NCBI RefSeq assembly: GCF_904846415.1
Contig: NZ_CAJHAR010000018.1
Span: 1-64,000, forward strand
Direction: 5' to 3'
Length of the DNA: 64,000 nt
From: Psychrobacter piscatorii
GTDB taxonomy: Bacteria > Pseudomonadota > Gammaproteobacteria > Pseudomonadales > Moraxellaceae
A program made the position numbers and the translations under genes. Every line of letters begins with the position of its first letter. The first letter of the stretch is position 1. Under the pieces are notes generated by a model, which saw only the letters and a program-made list of their open reading frames with translations, did not search any database and had not been told where the DNA came from. Below are positions 62,867-64,000 of this stretch, piece after piece.

Positions 62867-64000
62867 TTATAGTTCAAAGTCATCAAAATCACTATCTGAC
62901 AAATCTGAATCAATCTGACCGACCAAGTACGAGCTAATCTCGGTCTCTTGCGGGGCGACCTGCACATTGTCAGACGATAACCACGTGTTGATCCACGGAA
63001 TTGGGTTTGATTTTGAGTTCGGGAACGCCGCTGGCAAGCCGACGGTTTCCATACGTAAGTTGGTGATGTATTCGATATATTGGCACAGGATGTCTTTGTT
63101 TAGACCAATCATTGAGCCATCTTTGAACAGGTAGCCTGCCCATTCTTTTTCTTGCTCAGCAGCTTTGCGGAAGATTTCAATACTTTCATCGAAGCACTCT
63201 GCAGCAATCTCGACCATCTCAGGATCGTCACGACCGTTGCGCATGAGGTTTAGCATATGCTGCGTACCCGTCAAATGCAGCGCTTCGTCACGAGCGATGA
63301 GTTTGATGATTTTGGCATTACCTTCCATCAACTTGCGCTCAGCAAAGGCAAATGAGCAGGCAAACGACACATAGAAACGAATCGCTTCTAGGACGTTGAC
63401 CGCCATAATGCACAGGTACATTTGCTTTTTCAGCGATCGTAAGTCAACCGTGACTTGCTCGCCATTGATGTTGTGCGTACCTGGACCGTACAAGCTATAG
63501 AGCTGTGAGTTGCGATACAGCTCATCATAATACTGAGCGATATCAGAGGCACGGCCTAAGATGTGCTCGTTTTGCATAATGTCATCAAAGATAATATTGG
63601 GGTCATTGACGATATTACGAATGATATGGGTATAGCTGCGTGAGTGAATGGTCTCAGAGAACGACCATGTCTCAATCCACGTCTCAAGCTCAGGGATAGA
63701 CACCAGCGGCAGTAGCACCACGTTTGGACTACGACCTTGGATAGAGTCGAGTAGGGTCTGGTACTTGAGGTTGCTCAAAAATATGTGCTGCTCATGCGAG
63801 GACAGATTGCTAAAGTCGATACGATCGCGTGATACATCGACTTCTTCTGGACGCCAAAAGAACGACAGCTGCTTTTCAATCAATTGCTCAAAGATCGGGT
63901 GCTTTTGTTGGTCATAGCGCGCCACGTTGACGGGCTGACCAAAGAACATCGGCTCTTTTAGCGCATTGTTTGGCGTTTGAGAAAAAATCGAGTAAGTCAT
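62867..64000 (-). CDS. nrdB: Ribonucleotide reductase class Ia beta subunit
   Basis: Holds the tyrosyl radical that powers deoxyribonucleotide synthesis. It has 377 residues, one more than the E. coli form, and appears complete: the ATG is exactly the last codon of the window (63998-64000), so its ribosome site and promoter lie outside. The radical Tyr is Tyr123 in [11 protein letters not shown], which also supplies iron ligands Glu116 and His119; the second ligand set is in [13 protein letters not shown]. The C-terminal tail after YLVGQIDSD is acidic and binds the alpha subunit. The YfaE-like gene follows on the same strand; nrdA should lie beyond the edge, but this is not seen. Confidence 0.97.
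   Translation of the reverse strand: MTYSIFSQTPNNALKEPMFFGQPVNVARYDQQKHPIFEQLIEKQLSFFWRPEEVDVSRDRIDFSNLSSHEQHIFLSNLKYQTLLDSIQGRSPNVVLLPLVSIPELETWIETWSFSETIHSRSYTHIIRNIVNDPNIIFDDIMQNEHILGRASDIAQYYDELYRNSQLYSLYGPGTHNINGEQVTVDLRSLKKQMYLCIMAVNVLEAIRFYVSFACSFAFAERKLMEGNAKIIKLIARDEALHLTGTQHMLNLMRNGRDDPEMVEIAAECFDESIEIFRKAAEQEKEWAGYLFKDGSMIGLNKDILCQYIEYITNLRMETVGLPAAFPNSKSNPIPWINTWLSSDNVQVAPQETEISSYLVGQIDSDLSDSDFDDFEL

Noticed and set aside
1..64000. CRISPR array or phage/defence cluster
   Set aside because: The only regular repeats are the 15-base head-to-tail array without spacers and a few duplications; no cas, restriction, transposase or phage structural gene was recognised.

Overview
The window looks like a stretch of core chromosome from a gammaproteobacterium of the family Moraxellaceae, most likely Psychrobacter or a close relative. 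I infer this from the style of the proteins and from gene sets such as gpsA-sixA-gspL-gspM, cvpA-purF, yajC/secD/secF, xseA-xseB and nrdB with a YfaE-type ferredoxin. Several conserved enzymes also carry hydrophilic Ser/Thr/Asn/Lys-rich tails. The taxonomy is inference: there is no rRNA gene in the window, and I recognise no tRNA, CRISPR array, prophage or intact insertion sequence.

Layout. 0.2-8.6 kb: a polyphosphate kinase 2, a thiolase with a long low-complexity tail, and, divergent from it, a long FabG-type ketoreductase and a MaoC-type hydratase, which together suggest acyl-CoA metabolism. A DUF442 phosphatase and a beta-lactamase-fold serine hydrolase follow. 8.6-18.7 kb: CPA1 sodium/proton antiporter, ilvD, an orphan hypothetical gene, a HIT-family hydrolase, a BCCT osmolyte transporter, dusB, a DUF1622 membrane protein and a short-chain dehydrogenase. 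18.7-20.25 kb: a small AT-rich accessory patch with an orphan gene, short repeats and a possible gene remnant. 20.2-31.2 kb: a membrane-anchored protein with an L7/L12-like motif, ppa, lipB, an aldehyde dehydrogenase, a two-gene quaternary-amine ABC transporter, a thioredoxin-MsrA-MsrB lipoprotein and pncB. 31.2-44.8 kb: xseB/xseA, a lipoprotein, an alpha/beta hydrolase, zapE, a nitroreductase, gpsA, sixA, the type II secretion genes gspL and gspM, a small membrane protein, pyrD, cvpA and purF. 44.9-53.5 kb: azlC/azlD, a MATE exporter, secD/secF and yajC with an eight-copy 15-bp tandem repeat between yajC and secD, and a CNNM/CBS-domain protein. 53.7-64 kb: an exported small protein, a seven-LysM lytic transglycosylase, an MltF-like transglycosylase facing it, a Nif3-family protein, a DegS-like protease, a YfaE-like ferredoxin and nrdB, whose start codon coincides with the window edge.

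Themes. Osmoprotection is represented twice (BCCT carrier and ABC importer). Envelope upkeep is prominent: two transglycosylases, a DegS-type protease, Sec accessory proteins, T2SS inner-membrane components and a periplasmic methionine sulfoxide repair lipoprotein. I found no convincing complete new defence or mobile system. The most unusual items are the tandem repeat in front of secDF, the AT-rich accessory patch, the membrane-anchored L7/L12-like protein and the dusB start codon that abuts a terminator.
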